Source: CAVSIP01 sp963728075 (GTDB taxonomy: Bacteria; Actinomycetota; Actinomycetes; JAFAQI01; DASSKL01). Taken from it: a stretch of DNA of 64,000 nucleotides. Of the stretch, positions 1 through 8,967 are shown in pieces. The position numbers were made by a program, and so were the translations under genes. Within the stretch, counting starts at the first letter, position 1. Each line of letters starts with the position of its first letter. Under the pieces are notes generated by a model. That model was not told the DNA's origin. It did no database searches and was given only the letters and a program-made list of their open reading frames with translations. The DNA lies in NCBI GenBank assembly GCA_963728075.1, contig CAVSIP010000008.1, positions 62,001 to 126,000 on the forward strand, read 5' to 3'.

Positions 1-1
1 C

Positions 2-670
2 CTGGCGCGGGAGACGCGGGCCGTCCAGCACTGGGCCGAGCCCGACGGCATGGCGACGATGACCGCGACCATGGGGGCGGAGTCGATCCGCGCCATCTGG
101 GACGCCGTGACGGCCGTCGCCGAACGGTGGGCCGACGGGCGGACGCTCGACCAGCGACGTGCCGACGCGCTGTACGCACTCGTCACCGGCTCGGAGGCGG
201 CCCCGCAGGTCCAGCTGCAGGTGACGGTCGACCTGCCCACTCTCGTGGGGCTGGCGGACGAGCCCGCGACGCTGCACGGCTTCGGCCCGCTGCCGCCCGA
301 GCTGGTGCGCGTGCTGGCCGGCGACGCGATCTGGCAGCGCTGGGTGACCGATCCGCTGACGGGCGAGCTGCTCGACCAGGGTCGTACGGCGTACCGCCCG
401 AGCCGGGGAATGCGCCGGTTCGTGGAAGGCCGGGACCGACGCTGCCGGTTCCCCGGCTGCACGCGCCCGGCGCGGCGTTCCGACCTCGACCACCGTGAGC
501 CCTGGGAGGAAGGCGGTCCCACCGACCGCGACAACCTCGTCCCGCTGTGTCGACGGCACCACCGGCTCAAGACGTTCACCCGCTGGCGCTACCGGCGCCT
601 GCCTGACGGGACCGTCGAGTGGACCGACCCGCTGGGTCGGACGTACCGCGACCCGCCGCAGCGGGAGTGA
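2..670 (+). CDS. HNH endonuclease domain protein (DUF222 type), 5' end outside window
   Basis: The reading frame is open from base 2, so the start lies upstream; 222 codons are visible. The C-terminal ~75 residues form an HNH module: a CRFPGC zinc-binding pair, then DLDHREPW with the catalytic histidine, then NLVPLCRRHH with the second CxxH. The part before it (RAVQHWAEPDGMATM and on) has the look of the helical DUF222 domain that precedes this module in many actinobacterial proteins. These proteins occur in many copies per genome and their role is unproven. The last ~95 bp overlap the convergent acetyltransferase gene. Confidence 0.85.
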   Translation: MARETRAVQHWAEPDGMATMTATMGAESIRAIWDAVTAVAERWADGRTLDQRRADALYALVTGSEAAPQVQLQVTVDLPTLVGLADEPATLHGFGPLPPELVRVLAGDAIWQRWVTDPLTGELLDQGRTAYRPSRGMRRFVEGRDRRCRFPGCTRPARRSDLDHREPWEEGGPTDRDNLVPLCRRHHRLKTFTRWRYRRLPDGTVEWTDPLGRTYRDPPQRE

Positions 671-1160
671 GCACGCGCACCATGTGCATCTCCAGCCGGT
701 CCGGGTCGCTCGGCAACGGCTGGCGGTCGGCGGTGGCGACGAAGCCGCGCCGTTCGTAGAGGCCGATCGCCCGCCGGTTTCCTTCTGTCACCCAGAGCCC
801 GAGCACGCGCGCGCCGCGGTCGCACGCCCAGCGCACGACTGCGTCGACGAGCTGGTTCCCGACACCGCGTCCGCGTGCGTGCGGGGCAACCCACAGGGAG
901 ACCATCTCGACGTCGGCCGGCGGGCCGTCGGTCACGTAGCCGCCGACCAGGCCGACCCATGCGCCGTCCTCCTCGGCGACGAACGCGGTGCGTACCTCTC
1001 CTGCTGCAGCCGACCGCGCCCGCTCCTGCCAGTCGGCGTCGGTGAGCGCCTGCTCGCGCGCGAGCGTGCTGCCGAACGCACCCGGCGCGTCCGCCAGCGC
1101 CGCCAACCGGATCTCCCGGTAACGGGGCCAGTCGTCGCTTCGCAGCTGCCGGACCTGCAC
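576..1160 (-). CDS. GNAT family N-acetyltransferase
   Basis: I chose the GTG at 1160 because the GNAT fold begins right there (VQVRQLRSDDWPRYREIR); the frame is open further upstream but that part has no conserved character. About 194 aa. The acetyl-CoA pyrophosphate loop is visible as APHARGRGVGNQLVDAV, followed by WVTEGNRRAIGLYERRGF, the usual beta5/alpha4 region. The substrate cannot be read from sequence. The C-terminal ~30 residues, rich in Ser and Arg, run into the HNH gene on the other strand. It is monocistronic. Confidence 0.85.
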   Translation of the reverse strand: MQVRQLRSDDWPRYREIRLAALADAPGAFGSTLAREQALTDADWQERARSAAAGEVRTAFVAEEDGAWVGLVGGYVTDGPPADVEMVSLWVAPHARGRGVGNQLVDAVVRWACDRGARVLGLWVTEGNRRAIGLYERRGFVATADRQPLPSDPDRLEMHMVRVLTPAAAGRGTSDPAGRSTRRSRQAGAGSASG

Positions 1161-1213
1161 GCCAGCACGGTGTCCTGCGCCGTTGCAGGGACGCAAGCGC
1201 ATTCCGTCCGGAC

Positions 1214-2314
1214 TCAGTGCCTCAGCGCGTCCCGCAGGGTGCCGGTTACCGGTGACAGGTGCACGGTCGAGCCGGGGTCCCCCTCGCCGCACCAGGCCAG
1301 GTCCAGGCCGTCGGGGATCGCGATGCGGGTGCCGCTGGAGGCACCGGGCAGCGTCACCTCGGCCCAGCGTGCCGGCGTGACGTCACCGGTGTCGCAGCGG
1401 TACTTGTTGACGACCGCGTACGCGTGACCGCCGGGCTGCAGCGTGACGTCCGCCGGCGGGTCGGCGGTCACCATCTGGTCACCGCTTCTCGCGTACGAGA
1501 AGGGGAGTGGCTGCCCGTCCGGACCCAGCAGTGTCACGGTGGGGTAGCCATGCAGCGTGCACGGCGAGCCGCCGGTGTTCGTCAGCGCGAGTGCCAGCGT
1601 GTGCTGCCCGGTGGCTTCGGAGACCCGCTCACCGGTGGACACCAGGACCTGTGCGCAGGCGGCGGCTGCCTGGGCGCCGGCCGCGTCGACGAGCGCCGTG
1701 AGCCGGTGCACGACCGCGTCGGTCACAGCGGCCGTGTACGCGCCGTTCGTCGCGACCCGGCAGCCGGTGAGGGGCAGGTGCACGCCCACGTGGACGCCGT
1801 CGGCGTACGCGAAGTAGACGCTGAAGTGCGCGTCGTCATCCATCGGGCAGTACGTGCGGCCGGACAGTGTCACCGCCGGCAACGCGTTCAGCGCAGCCAC
1901 CAGGTCCCCGATGCCCTTGCGGACGTCGGCGTGGCGCAGCGGGCCACCGTCGTTCAGTCCCGGGTAGCGGCAGACGGTGGCGACCACCGGCTCGCCGGGC
2001 ACGAGCCGCTGAGCCGCTCCGGGGTGTGGCGGCGTGTACTTGTCGGGCAGGGCCTCGTTCGGGCAGCCCGGTGCCGCCACCTCCGTACCGGCCGCCGGCG
2101 GGCGCTGCACCACCGCGGGTGAGCCGCCGCCGGTCAGCGCGGTCACCCCGACGACCCCGCCTGCGACCAGCGCGACCCCTGCGGCGGCCGCCTGCACGCG
2201 CAGGCGGCGGCTGCGTACGCGCCGCGCACCGGCGAACAGGTCGGGTGCCTGTGGCGGGGGCGGTGCCAGCGTGTGCAGCGCCGCCGAGACCCGGTCCTCG
2301 AACTGCTCGCTCAT
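1214..2314 (-). CDS. DUF4232 membrane-anchored protein, partner of ECF sigma factor
   Basis: 366 aa. A short cytoplasmic N-terminus (MSEQFEDRVSAALH) precedes one membrane segment at about residues 40-61. A large extracytoplasmic part follows with paired cysteines and a C-terminal DUF4232 domain (CAQVLVSTGE, then GSPCTLHGYPTVTLL, then QPGGHAYAVV). The ATG overlaps the stop codon of the sigma gene by 4 bp (ATGA), so the two are translationally coupled. Topology and position are those of an anti-sigma factor or sensor, although no zinc-binding anti-sigma motif is visible. The role as regulator of the sigma factor is inference. Confidence 0.8.
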   Translation of the reverse strand: MSEQFEDRVSAALHTLAPPPPQAPDLFAGARRVRSRRLRVQAAAAGVALVAGGVVGVTALTGGGSPAVVQRPPAAGTEVAAPGCPNEALPDKYTPPHPGAAQRLVPGEPVVATVCRYPGLNDGGPLRHADVRKGIGDLVAALNALPAVTLSGRTYCPMDDDAHFSVYFAYADGVHVGVHLPLTGCRVATNGAYTAAVTDAVVHRLTALVDAAGAQAAAACAQVLVSTGERVSEATGQHTLALALTNTGGSPCTLHGYPTVTLLGPDGQPLPFSYARSGDQMVTADPPADVTLQPGGHAYAVVNKYRCDTGDVTPARWAEVTLPGASSGTRIAIPDGLDLAWCGEGDPGSTVHLSPVTGTLRDALRH

Positions 2315-2826
2315 CGCGTCGCCTCCCACCGCTGCAGGTCGTCGCCGGCCGTGGCCCGCAGGCGGGCCAGGGCGCGGGACGCCTGGCTCTTCACCGTCCC
2401 GACGGAGCAGCCGAGCGCCTCGGCCGTCTGCTCCTCGGACAGGTCCTCGTAGTAGCGCAGCACCAGGACGGCACGCTGGCGCCGCGGCAACGCGGGCAGC
2501 AGCCGCGCCAGCGCGTCGCGCAGGTCCACGTCCCCGTACGGGTCGTCGCCGGCCGGGCGGTCCGGCAGCACCTCCGTAGGCTGCTCGCCGCGCCACTTGC
2601 GCCGCCACCAGCTCGCGTACAGGTTCACCATCGTTCGGCGCAGGTAGGCCTCCGGCTGCCCGTCGCGCTCCAGCCGCTCCCAGCGTGGCCACACCCGCGC
2701 CAGCGACGTCTGCAGCAGGTCCTCGGCCTGCTGCCAGTCACCGGTCAGCAGCCATGCCGTACGCAGCAGCGCGTCCTGGCGCGCGAGCACGAACTCGCGC
2801 AGCCCCTCCGGCTCGCCCGCCACCAC
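2311..2826 (-). CDS. ECF RNA polymerase sigma factor, actinobacterial SigE-family
   Basis: 171 aa with GTG start. Region 2 is at residues ~10-80 (LLTGDWQQAEDLLQTSLARVW, then the promoter-melting WWRRKWRGEQP). Region 4 is at ~110-160 (LPRRQRAVLVLRYYEDLSEE, then the helix-turn-helix GCSVGTVKSQASRALARL). Length and the SWWRR signature are those of the small SigE-family ECF factors that occur in many actinobacterial genomes. It is co-transcribed with the DUF4232 membrane protein, which probably controls it. A GCAACC hexamer lies upstream on the same strand (2877-2882) and could be part of an autoregulated promoter, but spacing to a -10 is not convincing. Confidence 0.93.
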   Translation of the reverse strand: MVAGEPEGLREFVLARQDALLRTAWLLTGDWQQAEDLLQTSLARVWPRWERLERDGQPEAYLRRTMVNLYASWWRRKWRGEQPTEVLPDRPAGDDPYGDVDLRDALARLLPALPRRQRAVLVLRYYEDLSEEQTAEALGCSVGTVKSQASRALARLRATAGDDLQRWEATR

Positions 2827-2930
2827 ACCCCCAGGTTCTCGGTCTCACCTCACACAACCAACAGGACCCCGCGAAAGGTTGCCTCCCGTTCCGGACGGGG
2901 GGCTCCGGTGGCGTGCGAGCATGGGCTCTC

Positions 2931-3530
2931 GTGTCGTCCCGTCCACTCGTGCTCGCCTCCGCGTCACCCGCGCGGCTGCGGCTGCTGCGCTCCGCCGGGT
3001 TCGACCCGGTGGTCGTGGTGAGCGGCGTGGACGAGGAGGCGGTCACCACCACCGACCCGCGGGCGCTCGCGGAGGAGCTGGCCATGGCCAAGGCGCGTAC
3101 GGTCGCCGGCCGCGGCCTACCAGCCGGCGCGCTCGTGGTCGGGTGTGACTCGGTCTTCGAGCTCGACGGGCGGTCGCTCGGCAAGCCGGTGGACGCCGAC
3201 GACGCGATGGCGCGCTGGCAGGAGATGCGAGGCCGTACGGGGGTGCTGCTCACCGGTCACTGCGTCGTCGACACCGCGCGGGGCCGGGAGGTGTCCGCCG
3301 TCGCCGAGACCACCGTCCGCTTCGGCCGCCCCACCGACGAGGAGCTCGCGGCGTACGTCGCCAGCGGGGAGCCGATGCGCGTCGCCGGCGGGTTCACGCT
3401 GGACGAGCGCGCGGCGCCGTTCGTGGACGGCGTCGACGGCGACCCGAGCAACGTCATCGGGCTGTCGCTGCCGCTGCTGCGCCGGCTGCTCGCCCGCCTC
3501 GACGTGAGGATCACGGACCTGTGGTGCTGA
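2931..3530 (+). CDS. maf: Maf-family nucleoside triphosphate pyrophosphatase
   Basis: 199 aa. The GTG at 2931 begins SSRPLVLASASPARLRLLRS, the Maf nucleotide-binding signature, so the start is firm although the frame is open upstream. The catalytic aspartate region is GALVVGCDSVFELDGRSLGKP. The C-terminus has VDGVDGDPSNVIGLSLPLL, the conserved end of the family. Maf proteins hydrolyse non-canonical or modified nucleoside triphosphates to the monophosphate. The gene overlaps dusB by 10 bp, so the two probably form one transcript. Confidence 0.93.
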   Translation: MSSRPLVLASASPARLRLLRSAGFDPVVVVSGVDEEAVTTTDPRALAEELAMAKARTVAGRGLPAGALVVGCDSVFELDGRSLGKPVDADDAMARWQEMRGRTGVLLTGHCVVDTARGREVSAVAETTVRFGRPTDEELAAYVASGEPMRVAGGFTLDERAAPFVDGVDGDPSNVIGLSLPLLRRLLARLDVRITDLWC

Positions 3531-4639
3531 AGATCGGACCGATCGAGGTCGACCCGCCCGTGGTGCTGGCACCCATGGCGGGCGTCACGAACACGGCCTT
3601 CCGCAGCCTGTGCCGGTCCTACGGCGCGGGGCTGTACGTCAGCGAGATGGTCTCGGCCCGGGCACTCGTCGAGGGCAACGACAAGACCTACCGCATGGTC
3701 GAGTTCTGTGCGGACGAGCACGTGCGCAGCGTGCAGCTGTACGGCGTCGACCCGCGTGTGGTCGGTGCGGCGACGCGCATCCTCGTCGAGGAGGTCGGTG
3801 TGCACCACGTCGACCTCAACGTCGGCTGTCCGGCCCCGAAGGTCACCCGGCGCGGTGGGGGAGCGGCGCTGCCCGTACGCACCGCGCTGTTCGCGGCCAT
3901 CGTCCGTGCCGCGGTCTCCACCGCCGGGACCATGCCCGTGACCGTCAAGATGCGCATGGGCGTGGACCAGGCGGCGCTCACCTACCTCGATGCCGGGCGG
4001 GCGGCCGAGGACGCCGGTGCTGCGGCCGTCGCGCTGCACGCCCGGACCGCGGAGCAGCTGTACTCGGGACGCGCAGACTGGTCGGCGATCGGTCGGCTGA
4101 AGCAGGCGGTCACGTCGGTGCCCGTGCTCGGCAACGGTGACATCTGGGCGGCCGGGGACGCCGTACGGATGGTGCGCGACACCGGCTGCGACGGCGTGGT
4201 GGTCGGCCGGGGCTGCCTCGGCCGGCCGTGGCTGTTCCGCGACCTGGTCGACGCGTTCGCCGGCCGGGACGTCACACCGCCACCGGCGCTCGGCGAGGTC
4301 ATCCCGGTGATGCGCCGGCACGTGCGGCTGCTCGTCGAGGCCAAGGGCGACGAGCTGATCGGCGTGCGCGACTTCCGCAAGCACGTCGGCTGGTACCTCA
4401 CCGGTTACCGCGCAGGCAGCCAGCGCCGTCGCCAGATGGCGAACGCGTCTTCGCTCGCGGAGCTGGACGCACTGCTCGCCGAGCTCGACCCGACGGAGAC
4501 CCTGCCCGCCGGCTCCGAGCACCTGCCCCGCGGTCACCTGCAGGGCCCCCGCCCGGTGACGCTGCCCGCGGGCTGGCGCGAGTCCGCGGCCGACCCCACC
4601 CCGCCCGAGGGCGCCGACGTGCTCGTGTCCGGCGGCTGA
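3521..4639 (+). CDS. dusB: tRNA-dihydrouridine synthase
   Basis: 372 aa, GTG start inside the end of maf. FMN-binding TIM barrel: PPVVLAPMAGVTNTAFRSLC at the N-terminus, the catalytic cysteine in NVGCPAPKVTRRGGGAAL, then PVTVKMRMG, ALHARTAEQLYSG, and the phosphate-binding GNGDIW and VVGRGCLGRPWLF. It reduces uridines in the tRNA D-loop using NADPH. The bacterial DusB (Nifr3) group fits best. Length is normal. The tail after residue ~330 is variable. The neighbour maf is a common companion in Actinobacteria. Confidence 0.93.
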   Translation: MVLKIGPIEVDPPVVLAPMAGVTNTAFRSLCRSYGAGLYVSEMVSARALVEGNDKTYRMVEFCADEHVRSVQLYGVDPRVVGAATRILVEEVGVHHVDLNVGCPAPKVTRRGGGAALPVRTALFAAIVRAAVSTAGTMPVTVKMRMGVDQAALTYLDAGRAAEDAGAAAVALHARTAEQLYSGRADWSAIGRLKQAVTSVPVLGNGDIWAAGDAVRMVRDTGCDGVVVGRGCLGRPWLFRDLVDAFAGRDVTPPPALGEVIPVMRRHVRLLVEAKGDELIGVRDFRKHVGWYLTGYRAGSQRRRQMANASSLAELDALLAELDPTETLPAGSEHLPRGHLQGPRPVTLPAGWRESAADPTPPEGADVLVSGG

Positions 4640-4645
4640 CCCGCT

Positions 4646-4661
4646 GGGGACCTTCGCCCCC
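4646..4661. promoter_or_regulatory. GGGGACCTTCGCCCCC palindrome, possible DosR/DevR-type site
   Basis: Seven bases after the dusB stop and 68 bp before the ATPase start. It is an imperfect palindrome with a TTCG centre. A second copy in the opposite sense is at 4695-4710 and a related one at 8479-8494. The type resembles sites bound by DosR-like response regulators in GC-rich Actinobacteria; the assignment is inference. Confidence 0.45.
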
Positions 4662-4694
4662 TGGCCCGCCCGTCGGTGCTGCGGAACCGTGGAA

Positions 4695-4710
4695 GGGGCC
4701 CGAAGCCCCC
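4695..4710. promoter_or_regulatory. GGGGCCCGAAGCCCCC palindrome, second possible DosR-type site
   Basis: Read on the minus strand it gives GGGGGCTTCGGGCCCC, close to the box at 4646-4661. The two boxes are 49 bp apart centre to centre and this one ends 18 bp before the ATPase start codon, a position suited to transcription control. Confidence 0.45.
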
Positions 4711-4728
4711 GACCAGACGGCCACCGAC

Positions 4729-7483
4729 ATGACCGCCATCGTGCAGCACGCCACCGACCGGACGCCCTGCGCGCACGCGCTGCCCGTCGATGCGGTGCTG
4801 CAGCAGCTGGGGAGCGGGCCCAACGGGCTCTCGGCCGTGGAGGCCGAACGCCGCCTCGCCGAGGACGGGCCGAACGTCATCCCGGAGCCACCCCTGCCCA
4901 GTGCGTGGGCGGTCTTCCTCCGGCAGTTCCTCAGCCCGTTCATCTACGTCCTCATGTTCGCCGGAGGCCTGTCGGCGTACCTGGGCGAGTGGTCCGACGC
5001 CACGTTCATCGGCGCCGTCCTCGTCCTCAACGCCGTGATCGGCGGGTTCCAGGAGAACCGCGCGCAGCACAGTGCGGCAGCCCTGCGCCGGCTGGTCCCG
5101 GCTCACGCGCGGGTGCTGCGCGACGGTGACGTCGTGGAGCTCGACGCGATGGACCTGGTCCGCGGTGACGTGCTGCTGCTGGCATCGGGGGACCGGGTGC
5201 CGGCCGACGTACGGCTGCTGGACGCACCCGCGCTGCGCTGCGACGAGTCGCTGCTCACCGGGGAGTCGAAAGCGGTCGCCAAGGAGGCCGCGACCGTCTT
5301 GGAGGCGACGACCGGGCTCGCGGACCGGCTGAACATGGCCCACGCCGGCACCCTGGTGACGTTCGGCCGGGGCACCGGTGTGGTGGTGGCCACGGGGGCG
5401 GGGACGACGGTGGGTCGGCTCGCCGGGGACCTGGCCCGGCCGGTGGAGGCCGACCCGCCGCTGCTGGTGCGGATGCGCCAGTTCACCCTCGGCGTCTCAG
5501 TGGTCATCGCCCTCGTCGCCGTGGGCCTCGGCGCGATCGAGGCCGGCCGGGGCACGCCGCTGCACGAGGTCGCCCTGATGGCGATCGCGCTCAGCGTCGC
5601 CGCCATCCCCGAGGGCCTGCCGGTCGCTCTCACCGTCGCGCTGGCCATCGGCATGACCCGGATGGCGCGCAGGCGGGTCGTCGTCCGCCGGCTGCTCGCG
5701 GTGGAGTCACTCGGGTCGTGCACGGTCATCGCCTCCGACAAGACCGGCACGCTGACGCTCAACGAGCTGACCGCGACCCGGATCACCCTGCCGGGCGAGC
5801 CCGCCTGGGAGGTGACCGGCGCGGGCACCGAGCCGTACGGCGAGCTGCTGCTGCCCGGTGGGGAGGACGTACGCCACCTCACGCTGGTGGACCGGCTGGC
5901 CCTGGCCACGGTGCTGTGCAACGAGGCCGTGCTCGCCCACACCGAAGGCGGGTGGACCCACCACGGCGACGCGGTGGACGTCGCGCTGCTCGTCCTCGCG
6001 CACAAGGTCGGGGTCACCCGGACGCAGGCACTGCGCGCCCGCCCGCAGGTGGCCGCCATCCCGTTCGAGTCCGAGCGGAGGTACGCCGCGACCCGCCACA
6101 GCGGTCCGGACGGCGACGAGGTGATGGTCAAGGGCGCGATCGAGCGGGTGCTGTCCATGTGCACGTGGGAGGCCACCGCCGAGGGGGACCGGCCGCTGGA
6201 CGTGGTCGAGGCGCTGGCCGCCGCCGACCGGCTCACCGCGATGGGGTGCCGGGTGATCGCGGTTGCCGGTGGCCCCTACCGCGGCACCGCGGACCGGGCG
6301 GAGCTGGCGGAGGAGGACCTGCGCGAGCTCACCTTCCTCGGTCTCGTCGGGATGATGGACCCGCCCCGCCCCGCCGCCGCCACTGCGGTCGCCGACTGCC
6401 ACGGTGCCGGCATCGAGGTCGTGATGGTCACCGGCGACCACCCCGACACCGCGCTGGAGATCGCGCGCGCGGTCGGCATGGCCGAGGACCGCGGCCAGGT
6501 CGTCACCGGCCAGCAGCTGCGCGCCGCCGAGGAGGCGGGCGAGCACGCCGTGGACGCCCTCGTCGCCGAGGCGAAGGTCTTCGCCCGCGTGGAGCCGGCG
6601 CAGAAGCTGACCATCGTGCAGGCGCTCATCCGCGCGGGCCACGTCGTCGCGGTCACCGGTGACGGCGCCAACGACGCGCCGGCGCTCCGCCAGGCGCACG
6701 TCGGCGTGGCGATGGGCCGGTCGGGGACGGACGTCGCGCGGGAGGCTGCGGAGCTCATCCTCACCGACGACGACTTCTCCTCGGTCGCAGCGGGCGTGGA
6801 GGAGGGGCGGATCGCGTACGCGAACGTCCGCAAGGTCATCCAGCTGCTGGTCGCCACCGGCGCCGGCGAGGTCGTGCTCTTCCTCCTCGCGCTCGGCACG
6901 GGGCTGCCCATCCCGTTGCTGGCCGTGCAGCTGCTGTGGCTCAACCTCGTCACCAACGGCATCCAGGACGTGGCCCTTGCGTTCGAGCCCGGCGAGGGTG
7001 ACGAGATGAAGCACCCGCCACGGCCTCCCGCGGAGCCGATCTTCAACCGGCTCATGGTCGAGCGGGTCCTGCTCGTGGCGCTGGTGATCGGGTGGTGTCG
7101 CCTTCGGCGTGTTCCACGTGCTGCTGGACCTCGGGTGGACGACGCCGGCGGCACGCAACGCGGCCACGCTGCTGATGGTCCTGTTCGAGAACGTCATGGT
7201 GTTCAACGCGCGGTCGGAGACCCGGTCCGCGTTCCGCGTGCCCCTGCGACGCAACCCGCTGCTCATCGGGGGCACCGCGCTCGCGCTCGGCGTGCACGTG
7301 ATCGCGATGTACCTGCCGTTCACGCAGTCCGCCCTCGGCCTGGCGGCGTTGGCCCCGGGCGAGTGGGCGGTGCTGGTCGGTCTCGCGCTGCTCCTGCTCG
7401 TCGTGGTGGAGGCGCACAAGGCGCTGTGGCGGGTGACCGGCGCGCGTCGCCCCCGGCACGGGCGCGAGAGGAGCAGGCCATGA
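4729..7483 (+). pseudogene. P2-type cation-transporting ATPase (CtpF-like), reading frame broken once near 7092
   Basis: Starts at ATG 4729. Visible in order: N-terminal cation ATPase domain (~10-70), TM1-2, actuator motif CDESLLTGES, PEGLP in TM4 (P294), phosphorylated D337 in DKTGTLTLNE, KGAIERV nucleotide pocket, MVTGDHPDTA, and the hinge GDGANDAPAL. PEGLP marks a P2 pump (calcium or related cation) rather than a heavy-metal pump. Near 7092 one surplus base moves the frame: the last transmembrane segments (VAFGVFHVLLDLGW and on) continue in the +2 frame to the TGA at 7481-7483. Removing one base gives 917 aa, a normal length, so an error in the assembly is as likely as a real mutation. Without the correction the frame runs into the downstream usp gene and mimics a fusion. 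Confidence 0.85.
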
Positions 7484-7959
7484 CTGACCGGACCACGTCC
7501 TCCCGGCACATCGTCGTCGGCGTGGACGGCTCGTACTCCGCGCGCGAGGCGCTGCGCTGGGCTGTCCGGCAGGCGGCGCTCGACGGGGCTCGGGTGACCG
7601 CGGTCATCGCGTGGAACCTGGTGCCGCCGGACGGGTTCGGGGACCTGGCGGGCGTGCAGGACGACACGGTGCTGGAGCAGGCCTGCCGGCGTGACCTCGA
7701 GGCGGTGGTGCGCAGGGTGGCGGGCGACTACCCCGTGACGGCCGAGGTACGGCAGGGCACCGCCGCCGACGTCCTGGCGGACATGTCGCAGGATGCCGAC
7801 CTGCTGGTCGTCGGCGCGCACGGCAGGGGCCGGCTGGCTGCGGCGCTGCGCGGCTCGGTGAGCCAGGCCACCGTGCGCCACGCCGCGTGCCCCGTGGTGG
7901 TCGTCCGCACCGGTACCTCCGGAGTGCTCCTCGACGGGGAGTCCGCGACCCCAGCGTGA
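7480..7959 (+). CDS. Universal stress protein (single UspA domain)
   Basis: 159 aa; the ATG overlaps the ATPase stop (ATGA), with an AGAGGAG ribosome site upstream. IVVGVDGSYSAREALRWAV is the N-terminal UspA signature. The ATP-binding motif is present as LLVVGAHGRGRLAAALRGSVS followed by CPVVVV, so the nucleotide-binding class is likely. Usp plus a CtpF-like ATPase is a combination seen in hypoxia or dormancy regulons of mycobacteria, which agrees with the upstream palindromes. The cellular target is unknown. Confidence 0.92.
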   Translation: MTDRTTSSRHIVVGVDGSYSAREALRWAVRQAALDGARVTAVIAWNLVPPDGFGDLAGVQDDTVLEQACRRDLEAVVRRVAGDYPVTAEVRQGTAADVLADMSQDADLLVVGAHGRGRLAAALRGSVSQATVRHAACPVVVVRTGTSGVLLDGESATPA

Positions 7960-7990
7960 ACCGTGGCAGCCTGGTCCGCGTGATCCGGGC

Positions 7991-8473
7991 ATGGGGCTGA
8001 CCGAGGTCAACGGGCTGCCGGTGCACGTCCTCGTCGTGCACGCGGTCGTGGTGCTCGTGCCCGCTGCCGCTGTCGCCGCGTGCGTCATGGCGTGGTGGCG
8101 TCGACCGCCGCACTGGCTGGCGGTGACCACCGTGCTGCTCGCCCTCGCTGCGGCCACGAGCGTGCCCGTCGCCATGCGGGCCGGCCAGTGGTTGAAGGAG
8201 CGGGTGTTCGTCACCGACCTCGTCGCGCGGCACACCGCGCTCGGCCGGCAGCTGTGGCCGTGGACGACCGGGCTCGCGCTGTCTGTGCTCGCCGTCTGGT
8301 ACCTGCGCTCGCGCACCACCCGGCATGGCAGGCTGGCCCTGGTGGCCGCGGTGCTCACCACCGCCGTCGCGGTCGGCGCGAGCGTGCAGGTCGTGCGGAT
8401 CGGTGAGTCCGGCTCGCGGGCGGTGTGGCAGGGCAGCTTCACCGCGGAACCCCGCCAGTCGCCGCAGCGTTGA
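7991..8473 (+). CDS. DUF2231-like four-helix membrane protein
   Basis: 160 aa with four hydrophobic segments (about 13-32, 40-58, 92-110, 117-136). The beginning VNGLPVHVLVVHAVVVLVP has the conserved (N)GLPxHxLxVH signature with two histidines in or near the first helix, which could bind a metal or heme. Function of the family is unknown. It lies 31 bp after usp and before a Rieske protein, suggesting a redox or stress role, but this is only context. Confidence 0.75.
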   Translation: MGLTEVNGLPVHVLVVHAVVVLVPAAAVAACVMAWWRRPPHWLAVTTVLLALAAATSVPVAMRAGQWLKERVFVTDLVARHTALGRQLWPWTTGLALSVLAVWYLRSRTTRHGRLALVAAVLTTAVAVGASVQVVRIGESGSRAVWQGSFTAEPRQSPQR

Positions 8474-8478
8474 CCAGC

Positions 8479-8494
8479 CGGGCCGTTCGGCCCG
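8479..8494. promoter_or_regulatory. CGGGCCGTTCGGCCCG perfect palindrome before the Rieske gene
   Basis: A 6-bp stem with GTTC centre between the DUF2231 stop and the Rieske start. It could be a short hairpin, but it also matches the GGGCC..TTCGGCCC type of the two boxes before the ATPase, so a regulator site is the alternative. Confidence 0.4.
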
Positions 8495-8510
8495 CCCCCG
8501 AGGAGGATCC

Positions 8511-8933
8511 GTGTCCCTGGAGCTCGGCCGTCGCAGCGTGCTGATCGGCATGTGCGCCACCTGCGCCTACGTCGTCACCGGTTGCGCGGAGGGGACGGGC
8601 ACGACCACCACGGGAACCGGCTCGGCTGCGGGGCTCCCCTCGGGGAAGGTGCTCGCGAAGCTCTCGGACGTGCCCGTCGGCGGCGCCGTGGTGGTGGCGG
8701 GGCCGGACGGGCGTCCCATGGCCGTCACGCGGCCCGACGCCTCCACGGTCCTCGCCCTGAGCGCGATCTGCACGCACCAGGGGTGCACCGTGCAGCCGGC
8801 CGGTGGCGAGCTGGACTGCCCGTGCCACGGGTCGACGTTCGACCTGCACGGTGACAACACCGGCGGCCCGGCACCGGTGCCGCTGCCGTCGTTCCCGGTG
8901 AAGGTCGTCGACGGCAACGTCGTCACCGCCTGA
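8511..8933 (+). CDS. Rieske [2Fe-2S] protein, exported (lipoprotein/Tat-like signal)
   Basis: 140 aa. GTG start with AGGAGG five bases upstream. The N-terminus has twin arginines (LGRRSVLIG) and a lipobox-like VTGC at residues 22-25, so it is probably exported and lipid-anchored. The Rieske cluster ligands are C87/H89 (CTHQGC) and C103/H106 (CPCHGS), with C92 and C105 placed for the stabilising disulfide of classical Rieske proteins. No cytochrome b or oxygenase subunit is near, so the electron partner is unknown. Such small stand-alone Rieske lipoproteins are common in Actinobacteria. Confidence 0.92.
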   Translation: MSLELGRRSVLIGMCATCAYVVTGCAEGTGTTTTGTGSAAGLPSGKVLAKLSDVPVGGAVVVAGPDGRPMAVTRPDASTVLALSAICTHQGCTVQPAGGELDCPCHGSTFDLHGDNTGGPAPVPLPSFPVKVVDGNVVTA

Positions 8934-8967
8934 CGGCGCGTCCGGGACCACCTGGCACCCTGGCCGG

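Noticed and set aside
4729..7959. P-type ATPase fused to a universal stress protein
   Set aside because: The last pump helices are found in another frame with their own stop at 7483, so the fusion comes from a one-base shift.
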